A stretch of DNA of 64,000 nucleotides. Source: Metopolophium dirhodum (taxonomy: Eukaryota > Arthropoda > Insecta > Hemiptera > Aphididae). The translations under genes and the position numbers were made by a program. Location: positions 12,772,001 to 12,836,000 of the forward strand of contig NC_083567.1 of the NCBI RefSeq assembly GCF_019925205.1, given 5' to 3'. Below are positions 49,913 through 63,314 of the stretch, piece after piece (the first letter of the stretch is position 1; each line of letters begins with the position of its first letter). Below the pieces are notes generated by a model. It made no database searches. It was not told the DNA's origin and saw nothing but the letters and a program-made list of their open reading frames with translations.

Positions 49913-51376
49913 AAAAAAGATTAGTTTTTAAATGAAATATATAATTAATCAAGCTAATCGTCGTCAATGGGTGGCTTCTTATTCAACATTTCATGTATAT
50001 GTTATAATTTTTATCACATAAACTGTATAGATTGTTTATTTCTAATTACAAATAAAAAAAAATCAATTTATCATTTATTACAGTACCTATACCTATTATT
50101 CTAAGCCTTTTAAGTCTTTAATTTTAAGATTAATATTTTTTCTGATAATTTTATACGTAAAAATTAAACTTTTATTTTAGTTATACGTATTCGAGTGTTC
50201 TAAGTTATAATGAATGGAGTTAAGGTAACTATAAGAAAAAATGTAGGTCTCAATGTTTACACCATTAACATTTCAGTCCTAATCATTTTAGATTCTGAGC
50301 GGAGCGATGAATGTATTTTCCTTAATATTCATTATATATTTTAAAATCTAAAATTGTGTTGCAATATTAGTTAATGTCTATGAATATTTGATTTAATAGC
50401 GATACTAGGTTTCGTATGTATTATACATATACAAGTCATGCTAATAAATATTACAGTTCTGTATACATTCCACATGCAATATTGACTGTTTTACGTTCAT
50501 ATGTTTATCAATTAAAATTGTTTTTTATTTTCATTAGTACCAGAACTTACGCGCGTTTATACCTACCTAGTTATTATACACACAATCAATAGTTTACCGA
50601 TACCTGTAGTTACTTCCGCAGCTTATTGTGAATCATAAATCGTCTATGGGAATATAATATAACCGTAAAACACTTTCCTTTTAAAATACGAAAACGTTAT
50701 CGATACACCTTAGCTACTATGCGATTGAAAACAATAACACATAGTGTCATATTATGGTGTGTAGTTTCATAATAAACATAATAATATTGTTATAGGTTCG
50801 AATAATAAACACCCGGGCCATTTGGAAAGTGTATGTATTCGTCTCACAATCCGCTAGGTACCTATATGGAATAACACTCGAGTGACTATAATATTATATA
50901 GTTAGAGATATAATATTGCATCTACGTATACACAATATAATGTCTGTATAATATAATATAATACGTACACAGTGCAGGTATAATCGAATAACTATACAAC
51001 CGACGTTTCAATATTGTCTATATAGATAAACGCACTATAAATGAATGAATGCGGCTTGGGCTTGCAATGAAACGGACGCGTAACTTATATATACAGCATG
51101 CGAGAGTCTTGTACGACTATATAGCCTCAACTGTCAATAATATTATCATTGCGGATATGATATCATACATAGGTAAGAAGGCAACTAAACGTCTTGTTAT
51201 ATTATCGACTTCTGTTACTGGTGTGGGCGGATTCTCAATAATAATAAAATATTATTACAATAATCGCTTACGACTTTACAACTGTTGCAGCAATCGAAGC
51301 CCACACGCGGTGACAACGTGAAAAAATAATAGGTAACAAGTTTTAGTTTTAGGTAGGTAAATAACAATAATAATAA
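49913..51376. other. Gap with a repeat trace
   Basis: Contains an isolated AGATTCTGAGCGGAGCGATG at about 50291, the start of the GATTCTGAGCG family. The frame at 51049-51321 has no recognisable domain. No host gene is supported. Confidence 0.4.
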
Positions 51377-51449
51377 TTACGTTTCCGTTTCGTCTGACGA
51401 CGTAGTTTGTTCGCGCCGATGCGACGAAGGTTTCTTGTCCGTCATTTTT
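51377..51449 (-). CDS. Possible short coding exon, product unknown
   Basis: On the minus strand an ATG near 51445 opens MTDKKPSSHRREQTTSSDET, followed by ET and a stop, or by a GTAATT splice donor at the ACG|GTAATT-like junction just before the stop. The codons are more GC-rich than the surroundings, which is why it was noticed. It could be a first exon of a minus-strand gene, but no following exon was found towards lower coordinates and no family is recognised. It lies just outside the inverted-repeat element at 51552. Confidence 0.2.
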
Positions 51450-51551
51450 ATTTTCAAAAGTTTTTCCGGTGTTTCAATGCCTATATTAGCTGTGAACACA
51501 GTACGTGCGAACAAGCATATTCCGCAGATGTGCGTTATACATAATAATATA

Positions 51552-52788
51552 CAGAGTGATTCAAAAACAATGGTCACCCTCGTTTTATCCGTTAAATGTG
51601 TATATTTTATTTAAATTCTGATTTTTGGGAAATGTAAGTAGTTCTGCTAGCTATTTTTTCGTCCTCTTTACGACTAACCATTTTTTAAATTTCGGCATCC
51701 AGGAAAAAATGTATATTATGACAATAATTACTTACAAGATATACATTTTGTTGAAAAATCTAAAAATAGGAACTATATACTTCCATCAAGCATTCAAGCA
51801 TTAATAAGCAATATTATTATTAATAATATTAATATTTATTTTAAACTATAGTTTGATACTGCATGACAAATTAAGCAATACCAGTAGATTTACCCTGACT
51901 TAAAACTGCGTTAAATGTAAACTAGTAACTACACATATATTTTTAAAACATTAATTTTGGTGGTTTTTACCAAGTATAAAATTATATTAACTATTTTATT
52001 TTCTAATAACCCTATACAAACAAAAATATATTCGTTTTTCGTAAAAAAATAAATTCTTATGTGAATACCACTCCTTACAACGCAAAATTTTGAAAATTGA
52101 CTTCGGTGTGCACTTCCTCGGTATAGGATTATCTATGTACCGAATTTCAGAACCTTGCGGCTTACATAATATACATTACACACACATGGACATGCGGCTA
52201 ATAAAATATATATGAAAAAATAATACTCAGACCACAAACACCTGTTATATAGGTACGACAAACTACTAATATATTCTGCAGTATTATGTTGATTTATATA
52301 AATTTATTTTATCAGATAAGCCAAAGACGTACCTAATCGCATTCCAATAATATGTTGTTATTAATTCTTAGTGAATTGTAATAAATAAGTAATAACGTTT
52401 TTTTAGATATTATATAATATGTTTAATATTTATAAAAATATTAGTCGTAGTCAACAATGTAAAATTAATTACGAATTCAAACCCGTTTTCAAGATGATAT
52501 TATTTATACAATTTTACCAAGTTGGTGTGAAAACAATACCTAGTAAGTCAGCAATTATAAACTCTTCATAACCCCCCCCCCCCCCCCTCCATATTTTGTG
52601 TCCTCGGTACAGCCATGTGTATACTTAAAGACCATAATGTTATCTTCGAACGCTGAAATGTGTTCACCATTTAAGTGTCCTGTGGTGTGAACTTCTGTTT
52701 TTCGAGTGAGAACCTCGATTTTTTACTGTAAATTGTTGTTTTTAATAGATGCGGCGTACGATTGAAGGATAAAACTGGGATCACCCTG
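51552..52788. mobile_element. TA-flanked inverted-repeat element (mariner-like ends)
   Basis: The left end CAGAGTGATTCAAAAACAAT then GGTCACCC pairs with the right end GGGATCACCCTG, and both are bounded by TA (51550-51551 and 52789-52790). CAGGGTGATTC termini with TA duplication suit a Tc1/mariner-type non-autonomous element. The 1.24-kb interior has no recognisable transposase and contains a run of C at about 52571-52587. Confidence 0.55.
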
Positions 52789-52849
52789 TATAATACTATA
52801 TATATACTTATAATAATATATAAAATAATATTCTTTTTGTTTTACGCGA

Positions 52850-53403
52850 GCGTCTACGATTTAATAACAGGTTTCTGAGGAAAAATACAAAACAAAATCA
52901 AACTACAACAACAACAACGACGACGCCGACAACGACGACTGTAGGTACTACAACACTATAATATACAGTACATACGTACAACGATACAATGCATTGCACG
53001 TGTATCGTAATAATATCACAACGGTGGGGCGGCGGTGGCGGCGGCGGATATAGCAACAATTGCACTCACCGCCGGCCGACGACTAACTAGTTCATATTCC
53101 GTCGGACCACGCGACACCGCAATAATATATTATTACACTCTCGGCAGACGCGCTGATGCTGATGCTGTGTGCGCGCGACCATAGACATACGGAAACCGGT
53201 CACGACTCATTCAGCGGAGATCGACCGCAGAACGATATCCTTAGTGCAACCGCAAAGTTCGCAAACACCGTAGTCCGTCACCGCGGCCCGCCCCGTGTCT
53301 GCTAATATTATTTCGGTCGTTATACCTACCTAATCGTATTTGATATTTGGCACTCAAAGGGCTTATAGCACGCTTACCTGGAGTTGTACCCATCGTCGCG
53401 ACC
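52850..53403 (+). promoter_or_regulatory. CpG-rich 5' region of the ABCG gene
   Basis: GC and CpG rise sharply from about 52910 (ACGACGACGCCGACAACGAC, GGCGGCGGTGGCGGCGGCGG) just before the ABCG start codon. It probably holds the promoter and 5' untranslated region. A TCATTC initiator-like word occurs at about 53208, but the transcription start cannot be fixed from sequence. Confidence 0.45.
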
Positions 53404-56400
53404 ATGACCGCCGGCGACGAACAACCGCGGCCCCCGATGGGTCGCGCACAGAGCACCGTCTCGTTCGCGGCGACGACCATCGACCACCGCGGTGACCGGG
53501 GAAACCACGGTAACCGCAGCGACAACGAGGACGACGACGACAACCACTCGTCCGCCTGTAGCACCGACGATGTGCTGCCCAACGAGGAAGAGATGCCGCT
53601 GGTCGAAGCGTCCAGGACGAGGGTGTTCAGCGTGTCCGCCGACAGGCCGATCACCAGGATCCCGACCCGGGTCGACATGAAGACGTTGACGCACAAGGCG
53701 AAGCGACCGGCCGTCGACATCGAATTCCACGACCTTACTTACGCCGTCAACACGACAGCGGGTGAGTTGATAGCAATAAAATATATTAAACGCATAGGCG
53801 TAGGCCCCGCAGACATTTGTCTAGCGGGAGAAGGGGGGTGCCAAGTTTGTTAACACAATATAAAAATACATAAAATATAATATATTTTGCAGGGATGGGC
53901 CGATACTAAAACCGATATCTAGATACTTTTTTTATCGTAGTTCCACTTTCAATATTATGTTATTTATCATAGTATACTCAATTTAGACAAAATATTCTAA
54001 AAATTCAGGGGTGCAGCTTGCCCAGTTGCTACTCACCGGGCGGCTGAGCCTGTAGGTACCCTACCATGTTTTACTATAGGCACCTACACTCTGCAGATAC
54101 CTGATACCTACCCAGTAGGACGTGTAATGTACACGTCACAATGCGCAGTGTACACGTCACAGTGTCACATGACGTACACATTTCAAGAGATTAAAATGCC
54201 GGTTTCAATGAACGATCACTATACTCTGTCCAGTGAGAGAACTCGCTGATTCTGCGCATCCCCACATGACACCCACCGAGACCGGTTCCCACTATGGAAG
54301 TATGTCGCGTGGGGATGCGCAGAAGAACCGATTTTCGTTGGGACGCCACGTGTGTTCTCTCGCTGGACAGAAAATAAACATTCAATGAATCGTTAGTGAC
54401 CTAAATGGTCCCTTAAAAATGGATTAGCCGTCACATTTTTGTGAGACATTAATTTAATTAAATTTTAGTTCGACCAGGCCATAATAGTTTTGGCACCCCT
54501 ACGTTTTCCAATATCGTTTTTAATTCGACTAGGAATAGATATTTTTGCATCACATCAATATATTTTTTTTTATACGGTATATACTATATGTTCCTTTAGG
54601 AACAATAAGAATATGAGATAATAGAAAAAATAATTATACATGATGACTTGATGGGAGGAGTCACCTAGTGGTAACTGGTAACACTACTCTTACTTGATGA
54701 TTTTTTTTTTTTAATGTATATACTTTAATTACTCATTAAGAAGATCTCGACACCATTTCTTTCTGAGCCTCCTGGGAGGGTTCCCGGGAATTGTGAAAGT
54801 GACAAAGTTTGAAATGAGAGGGTTGTTATGAGAAGGAAGTTTTGAGTGGAATCATTTGTAAAAAATTACTGCTTCTTCGTGGACTGTTTCAATTTTTAGA
54901 TCGGTGTGTAAAGTTAGGTTTGAGATATAAGGAGTAGAATTTGTGATTTTATAAAGGATGTTATTTTGGAAGGTTTGAATTTTATTAGTGTTGGATTTTT
55001 TGGCATTGCCCCAGAGCTGAAGACCATAGGTCCACATAGGCTTATACAAGGATTTATAAATTAAGAGTTTAGTATTTAATGGAGTGTGTTTGTTTTTGGA
55101 AATTAGAGTTTTGAGGATGCGGAGTCATGCATTTAAAGCAAGCATTACATCAATATAATAATATTATCATTGTTGGTACGATTTTTTATTGTGAATATTT
55201 TTTTTTAATACAACAGCTGAAACATACTATCGCCCTCATTTTAACGCTCTGAATTTACTGTTCCCCGGGACATTTGCCTATGGCCCCTATACGGTTATAC
55301 CCCCCTCACATAATGTTGATCCTGTCCTCTGCAGTGTACACTAGTATAATATTATGTCTACGGTTCGTAAAATATGTCTCGTTGTTGTTGTTGTTGTTGT
55401 CGTGTAGTCGTTATTATGTAATTTTTTTCCTCATCTCGGAAGTACAACGTCAAACGAAAACCGCCAATAAATAATAATAATAATTTGTATATTATTATTA
55501 TTATATATCCGGCGTGTTATAAGCGTCGCGTTAGGAAAAAAAAATTAGATAATTATTATTCAATAGAAATTTCTAACATATAATGCTGGTGATCGCGGTA
55601 ACAATATACCTACGAGAAATTTTAGACACCGGTGTCAACGAAATATCTATTGTTTGTTACATCACGTTAACGACATGACGTACGGGTTCATATAATAAAA
55701 TCGAAGAATCGCCGTCGTACCTGTATCGCATAACCGTTAGAATATATAATCAGATATACATTTATCGATTAGAAGGTATATTATATAGTATGTGGGTATT
55801 TAAAAAAATAAAAAGATGAAATAGTCGACGTCACTTGATATATTAATAATGTTGTAAGTCATAAGTGAAGTCCCGTTATTACACTTATATTAACATAATA
55901 ATATTTTTGCGAAGGTGATATTTTATACGATAGCGTACCTCTACCTTTATTATGTTAACAGTGGCGTAGCCACGATTATGAAATGAGGGGAGGGGGGTTA
56001 AGTATAAATTAAACCAAGTTTTTTACAGTTTTCGTTTATAAATGATAAATTTATCAGGGGAAAAAATGGCAACGGGAGGGGGGGGAGGTTAAATACCCAA
56101 ACCCTTCCTCCCTGGCTACACCCCTGTATGCTAACTATAGGTAGTCAATAGGTATAATTACTTTCGAATAAAACCCTATATAGATACCTATAATATAACT
56201 AATAATTGAGCTAATTCTTACAAAAGTGAAACGAAATACGATTATTTAATATCAAGTATGTATAAATGTAAAACACGCAATAAATACATTATGTTACTTA
56301 ATTGACAATTTTAAATGTTTTCATAAATTAAACATTTCGATTTAACAACAATTAACAAGCACATATCACTTTTCACATTAATTATTATTTATTAGTATTT

Positions 56401-59400
56401 GTCAGCCAAAATTAGTTTCACATTAGGTAGATAAACAGTTTAGTGAAACAGTAACTATTTTCACTATATGATTTAGGTTTAAGCACCAACATACTTTTCT
56501 TTTAAAGAAAACTATTATGATGTCGGAATGAAGTTCCCATAACATATAATTATTAAGAGTTATCGTCGATTATCAATAAGTACCTAAATTACAACATTAA
56601 CGAGTCCGCTATATTATAATAATGTTCGAAATGACGTGAATAAATATTCAAAATCATAATAATAAACTTTTTCGGTTGAAAATTGATTAAAATTCTAATA
56701 TGAGCGAGTTTCACGTAAAAAACAAATTCTAAAACTGAACTGTAATAAACCAAGTGTATCATAAATCAATAAACTATAAACGTTTCGAACATTATTTGTG
56801 TGTATTATTTTTTACACAGAACAGTCTATTTCTAAATGAATGAAATTACCGAACTTTTTAAAAATTAATTTCAACTATCTAGTCAATTTAAAAACTTTCT
56901 AAACACATTTCTATACACAAACTAAACTTTAAAGGATTTCTTTTTTTTCAATTCATTGCACAGCATCATATACTTAAGGTTAGTACGTATATATAGGTAT
57001 CAGGTACTATATAGTTTAACACAAAAATAAATAGTGTGAAATAAAATATATGTTAACTCATATTAATTGTGGTTTGGATACCTACAGTTTGCTTATGTAC
57101 AATGTTGATGGGTGTTAAAATTAGGGTGACCTACGTTCTATTTTATACTGGATTGTTCTTTATTTTATTTTATTATAAATATATATAAAATAGTACCAAC
57201 TCGTATTATTTTGATATAACACTTTTTTCACGTTTTTGATACCGGTGTATTATGCGCTTAATGAACATAATAAGTCCATATATTATTTAATTTTTAAATA
57301 ATTTCAACACAAAAAGATTTAACTTTTAAAATACATTTACGGTCGTCATACATTTTAATGAGATAAAACAATGTGCACTTCAAATTTATACGTTTTGATG
57401 TTAAAACCTTGTCTGTTATACATCACGTGTGTCAATAATATTATTATGATGACGATATTTATATGCTGACCCGTGTATGTTGAATATTATTATCATTGTT
57501 TAAAAGCGTTAACAATAGCGTTACGCATTTTCCCCATTTTTGTCTGAATAAAATAGTTGGTTAATTCTTTATCTGTGACAATATATAGTAATTTCATTAC
57601 GTCGGGCTTACGACCAGCCCGACAAAATAGAAACATATTAGGTTTTCCGACAAATCTCCGACAGGAATTGGAAACACGATGAAATAACAATTCCACGACG
57701 GCACAAAATCTACCAAGCTGGTAACTAACTTACTGTTAGTGGTTCGGGAGACATTATACCGTGTCCGCTCGAAAGTGGTACCTAATCGTCACAAGGTTTC
57801 TCTGTTCTCTTCTAGTTTTCGTCAACTTTTCTCTATTTGGTATAAAAAAAGTGTCTGAAGCGACAGTTTATACTCGAAAGTAAAAATAGTAATTGATAGA
57901 TATTGTATTTTCATTATCAGCAATTATATCAGTAATCGTTGTCGGGCGGTCATCGTTAAAATAAGCACAGCGACAGCTATACAATGATCTACTAATAATT
58001 AATAACTAATAATTATATCTCATATAATTAAGGTTCGTTAAAAATCGAAATGTATAAAAAAAAAAGTTTGAAAAATTTAAGACATGTTTTGCAATATTGC
58101 TTGAATTTGATAATTTTTTTTATTTTTGACTGTGATGTTTGTAGAGTTTACTTACTCACTAATATAATTACATATAAGTGTACAAATTTTAACGTACATA
58201 CTTAAATGATAATCAAAATCTTATATCTCCATCGTTTTTCATACTTTTTAGAGTCAAAATTTACGAAGGACGAATCACTTATATTTTTTTTTTGCAATTT
58301 GCTTATTTTAAACGACATACCTGGGTGGCTAGGTAATAAAACATGAAGAAAACAGGAATGAGATCTCTACACGGGCAATATTATTATTTATTTACAATAC
58401 ATTGTTATATTTTAATCAAAGTCTTTATTAGACTACCATTTTATATTCTTATATTGATAGTTTATACCTTGATATTAGGTATATTATTATCTATACCAAC
58501 TAAACATAAGGAGTATTTTAAATATATCGAAATTAAAATAAAATTAAAATTGTAATTGTAATGTAGGTACTGCAATAACTGGATATAATATAGGTAAGAA
58601 TTACCTGCATAAAATATGCTTGATTAATCAATTTTTATATAGGTACATATAATTTGAGTTCTTACTGTAAGTACCTATATAATATTGTCTTGTGATTAAT
58701 CACTAAGCGATAAGTTTCTTTTCATTAGAGTCTCGAAAAATATCGAAACCAAACATTTAATTGGTCAATTTATTATTAAATTAGCTATTATTAAATATAT
58801 GAGTGGATCACATATTATACTATGTTAACATTAGCGCGTTTTATAAAAAACAAATATGTCCTTGAACAATTTTTCCTTTTCCGCTTAATAGTAAACGAAT
58901 AACACTAATATTTAAGATCCATATAATTATTTTTCAACAAAAATAAAAAAAAATGACTAATTTTTAAAAGGTACCTATACTACAGACAGGTCAGAACTTT
59001 ATTCTATGTATAAGTATTCAATGGTTTAGGCAGTCTGCAATCTAAACATAATAGCTAGGTATGAATCATTACATTTTGAACGTTGTAATTTATCGGTTAA
59101 GGTATAATAGGTAGAATTTCGGAAAAACGTTTAGTAATTCAAAATGCATTTATCAAGCCTATTATATTGATAATGCTAATTATTATTGTTATAATAGATA
59201 CAGCCTAAATTAAAGATAATAATATGTATGAGTAATAGGTACTTACAAATTAAAATGCATCATAGATTTAAGAAACCAATGAATCAATATATTATCTTAA
59301 CTTGTATTGATTCATCTAATAGTTATATAATCTAATAATATCTAACTAATCAGAAATTAATAAAAAAATATCATGTCTTAGAAGCAATATTTTATTTCTA

Positions 59401-62400
59401 ATAAAATGCAAGAGTTTAACCAATAATTTGCAATCATTACTTTCTAATTACATATTAATATTCAATAATGTATTTTAATTAATTATAGGCTAATTACGAT
59501 TTTTGTATTCATACAAATCGATTAAATATCGTTCTAATGCATATGTATAATAGGTAATACCTTTATTGTGTATTTAACTATCCCCTTGGTAAGTACCAAC
59601 ATAGTATTATATAAATATATATAATGCTATTAACAATCGTTATTTATAGTTCGCAGATAATTAAAAAAAAATCAATACTTTTACATTCGATTAGAATTGC
59701 TAGAATGTTATTTTTTTTTCATTGATAGTTGTTGATTGTGCAAATTTACTTGGTTTAAAAAAAAAATACTTACTATCTGAAAACCCGTTCTCTAGCGCCC
59801 TCGACCTTGGATTTATACTGGAACGATATAAATATCACTCAAATCATCTTTTTGTCGAGTTTATACTTTTACATTTATAATGTGTGATTATTTTTATCTG
59901 TATTGTTATGCCTACAAATAAATATAATATATTATTTTATTGTCTGTGTACGTTTTTAATTTAGCGAAATTTGAATTTCTATTAAATCCGACAAACGATA
60001 TCGATTATCGATATATGTATCTATATTCTATGTACCTACCTACCAACATTCAAGTAGAAATATTACAAATATTTTTATTAGAGATCATTTTTAGGAAAAA
60101 TCATTTCATATTCTGTTGTAAATTTAAGCCTTCAAAGTGTAAACGAAAACAAAAATTCGAAAGTTTCAAGATAATTAATAATTTATATTCTAATGTTAAA
60201 AACGTATTTAGTATATTATTATTATTATACACCAACCTATATACTAATTAATAATCATTGAGTTGTATAAATGTTCTCGCGCATTTCATTAACTCTGTAA
60301 GATTAATTATTTTACGCCAACAATATTACCTTAAATGGTTAGGTACAAAACACACAATTATATTTTTCAAGTTAAACAAGATAACGTGATATATCAAAAA
60401 CTAACGATTTTTATTATTGACATAAATTATAGTAGGTTGCTGAACAATTTCCATGATATTAATAAGTTATTATAATGAATATGACCACCAAAAATAATAA
60501 ATCAGAATTCAAATGTTACATATTTAAATTTGTGGTTTTTTGTTACTTTAAAACAAAATATTATCATACTGACCCTGATCAGATTGTTTACATTATTTTG
60601 GTTTTAAAACCAGGTAGAAAATATATTCTTACCAATTTTATAATATTAAATTACGATTCATCAATTTTTTGGGGGGGTTCGTTATTTACTATACACTTTG
60701 ACTTTTTTTGTTATTTAAAGTTTGTTTCTAAAATAAATTAAATTAATAATTTATTACTGTGCAAATATTATACAAGGTGATAACATTTAACATGAGAAAC
60801 AAATAATCATTTTATTTGCGTTAATAAAATTATAAAATATTATCCTTTTACATATTTTTTTTTCAATACGTTCCAAGTTGCCAATATTACTATTTTGTAT
60901 AAAACACTTTAAACGATTCTCTCGTTTTTTTTTTTTCATTGAATTCTACAAGTTATTGACTACAAAGAGAAAAAAATTGAAAATGTATGCAGCACAATAT
61001 GCATATTATAAAATATAATATTATATCTATCGATTTTTTTATGTAGGTTTTTTAGTTTGAAAGTAGGTGGTATAATAATTATTAAATAGTACTTTAGAAA
61101 TAATTATAATAATATGTCTTTCATCTACGAAAATCACATTAAGTATGAAAATAATGATCAAAAGTCTATTCCATCTTTTTACTTAATACAATATACGAAT
61201 CATTATTTACGCAGGTATTTAATATTATAACATCGTCTTAATATTATTTTGTTTTATAACTTTCCTATAATAACTACCTATTATAAATTATATAGGTACA
61301 TCATATTTAAATAATAATATAAAATATATTTTCTAGGAATCGATTTGTTTTAAAATGTAATATTAATAACAACTATCTATGTTATTTGATAGAATAATAA
61401 ATTGAAGGCCTATGAATTCAAATTGTCCAAAACAGATTTAATAACTAAAAAAAAAGTGTATGCCCACTACAAAAAACAACAATATTGACGTTAGACCTTC
61501 GTGAGTTATTATTTACCTAGTTCATGTATAGGACATTTTTATTTTTAATGCGTAATTATATAATACAATGTTGACAAAAGTATTCTAGACTTTTTAAATA
61601 TATTTTCCGTGGATATATACAAATAACCTTGTACTAAAATGTCAGGTCAAGAGGTAGTAAATGTATATGTCTACTGTCATCTATCAAAACATTATTCTGT
61701 ATTTATAGTAATGATATGTGACATATTGTCGTAGAACAATATAACATTAAAATGTCTATAATATAAACCAATATAATATTATACTCTTTGAGTTTTTGAC
61801 ATTGAATTTTCATATTTTACTTCCATAACATAACATACTAGTTGACGTGTGTTGATAGTTAGACGAGTTATTGCTGATGAGTACCAATAGTTAGAATGTA
61901 ATTATTTCAAAAATATCATGCAATTTTTTTCCTATAAATAATAAATGTATATTATGCTCTTTACTATACGAGATTGGTCATATTATAAGATTTATAACAT
62001 GCTATGTGACATTTTTAGAGCACAATTTCCTGGAGAAAACTGCAAAAATTCACAAAATGGTCATTCTCCAATACTTACCTAATTTATTCTGCAGCTCGGC
62101 CTTAATTAACAAATTTATATTCTGAAATAATTAGTGTTTTATGTTCAATATATTATCACCCTGGGCTGTTTTTAATATATTTTAAAGAATTTAATCATGT
62201 TTGTTTAGTATAATTATATATTATTTCCATGTTATAGGACAGAGAACAATACTGAAAGGCATAAACGGTTTCTTTCGTTCGGGACACCTGACCGCCATTA
62301 TGGGTCCTTCCGGTGCTGGGAAGAGTTCGCTGATGAACATACTCGCTGGATACGTGTAAGTTTCCTGTTTGCATTGAAATGTGGTTTGTTCATCTGATAC

Positions 62401-63314
62401 CAACCTCTGTAGGTCGTCAGCCGTTCGTTCGTTTCCTAAAGAAAAAAATAGTTATGGCCACAATCCTATATTATGATCGTGTTGAGCGTTCACATTGCCC
62501 GACCAAGGACCAACCAATAATCCATTGCGTCGCTTATTACTGGATTACGTGTATTATAAGTACTTGATTAGAAATTTAACATTATTTATAACATGAAGTC
62601 AATTTTTTTTTTTGATCAGCTTTTTCTTTCCTGATTGAATATATTTTTTAACCATATAAACTTAGCGAGCTATATAGATTATAGGTATCTATAATATATA
62701 CTCAATCAATAGTCATATTAAACCTCAAGAACGTTCGTAGTTATAACTGCTATTTTGTTTATTGAGAACTATAATAGCTATATTTTTTTATCTTCTTAGT
62801 GAGTACTTAAAACATTTTGAAATTCCATTTGGTTAACCAACGTAACCTAAACCAAATTCAAGATCTATGAATACTAATTTGAACTGATAAAGATAATATT
62901 CTTGATTTTGAAATAGCCCTATCGAAAACGCTTCTTAATATAAGATTATAAATCACCTGAATCTCAATAAGTACCTACCTGATGAACGTCTTCATTGATT
63001 ACTTTATACTAACTATGCATAAAATATTTATCAATTAAAAAAAATATGAAAAACCCGTATTTAAATCAGTTTGATTTAATCATTCACAATGTATAAAATA
63101 AATATTTTTCCCCCATTAATTTAGGAGAAGTGACATCAAAGGACAAATTCTTACAAATGGTCATCCCAGGAATATGCAACTTTTCAAAAAACTTTCCAGT
63201 TACATAATGCAAGAAGATCTGCTCCAACCCAGACTTACAGTTATAGAATCGTTGAGTTACGCAGCTCGATTAAAAATTGGCCGTGAACTATCGAAAGAAG
63301 ACAAAGATAAAGCT
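53404..63314 (+). CDS. ABC transporter subfamily G (ABCG1/ABCG4-like), 5' part
   Basis: Half-transporter that dimerises to move lipids or sterols across membranes (family knowledge). Visible coding exons: 53404-53761, 62238-62355, 63125-63314, joined in phases 1, 2 and 0 (222 codons), with a donor GTAAGT at the end, so the gene continues past the window. The first ATG has a good context (ACC before it). Residues 1-100 are a low-complexity, acidic tail ([11 protein letters not shown]). [12 protein letters not shown] begins the nucleotide-binding domain. Walker A is GPSGAGKSS, followed by LMNILAGY. The Q-loop is in [15 protein letters not shown]. The ABCG signature, Walker B and membrane domain lie outside. 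The first intron is about 8.5 kb. ABCG1/4-like is my best match by motif order. The substrate is not evident. Confidence 0.92.
54227..54369. mobile_element. Short inverted-repeat MITE (143 bp)
   Basis: TGTCCAGTGAGAGAAC and TCTGCGCATCCCCAC on the left pair with GTGGGGATGCGCAGA and GTTCTCTCGCTGGACA on the right, so almost the whole sequence folds back. It is GC-richer than its surroundings. The minus-strand open frame at 54191-54385 is simply the palindrome read through. No target duplication was identified. Confidence 0.75.
54714..55135 (-). mobile_element. Jockey-type LINE 3' fragment, antisense to ABCG
   Basis: Minus-strand translation gives [20 protein letters not shown], then [34 protein letters not shown] and HEEAVIFYK, the conserved tail of a jockey-group reverse transcriptase. 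Degraded [16 protein letters not shown] codons follow, and a poly-A tail (poly-T on the plus strand, about 54703-54713) marks the 3' end. It is 5'-truncated, with frame changes near 54850. Confidence 0.88.
55959..56126. mobile_element. hAT-type MITE (CAGTGGCGTAGCCA ends)
   Basis: The termini CAGTGGCGTAGCCACG and TGGCTACACCCCTG are inverted. The flanking 8-mers TATGTTAA (55951-55958) and TATGCTAA (56127-56134) differ at one position. It is 168 bp with a G-rich interior (GAGGGGAGGGGGG, GGGAGGGGGGGGAGG). Its start matches the end of the 39174-39620 element, so the two are related. Confidence 0.85.
57493..57726 (-). CDS. Open frame of unknown nature within the ABCG intron
   Basis: The minus-strand frame reads [19 protein letters not shown], then [18 protein letters not shown] and [20 protein letters not shown] before TGA. 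A TTACCAG-type acceptor lies just upstream at about 57720. The amino-acid mix is less AT-biased than nearby random frames, so it might be a terminal exon of a small gene or of a transposon. I recognise no domain, and no partner exon was found. Confidence 0.2.
   Translation of the reverse strand, partial: SYQLGRFCAVVELLFHRVSNSCRRFVGKPNMFLFCRAGRKPDVMKLLYIVTDKELTNYFIQTKMGKMRNAIVNAFKQ

Larger units (their letters stand above)
53762..62237. other. Large first intron of the ABCG gene
   Basis: About 8.5 kb between coding exons. Bounded items: inverted-repeat MITE 54227-54369, antisense LINE tail 54714-55135, (GTT)n at about 55380-55400 and hAT MITE 55959-56126. Other open frames (58343-58555, 59940-60251, 60475-60741) are AT-rich without domain features. 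A non-coding exon or alternative promoter could hide here and would not be visible. Confidence 0.6.

Noticed and set aside
53241..53730. Two minus-strand frames of 118-159 codons
   Set aside because: They are antisense shadows of the GC-rich ABCG first exon. Their residues mirror its codons and no family signature is present.
54191..54385. Minus-strand 64-codon frame
   Set aside because: It reads through a 143-bp inverted-repeat MITE, so the openness comes from the palindrome.
59940..60741. Two plus-strand frames (103 and 88 codons) in the ABCG intron
   Set aside because: Lys/Asn/Ile/Phe-rich translations typical of AT-rich noncoding DNA, with no splice context or motif.
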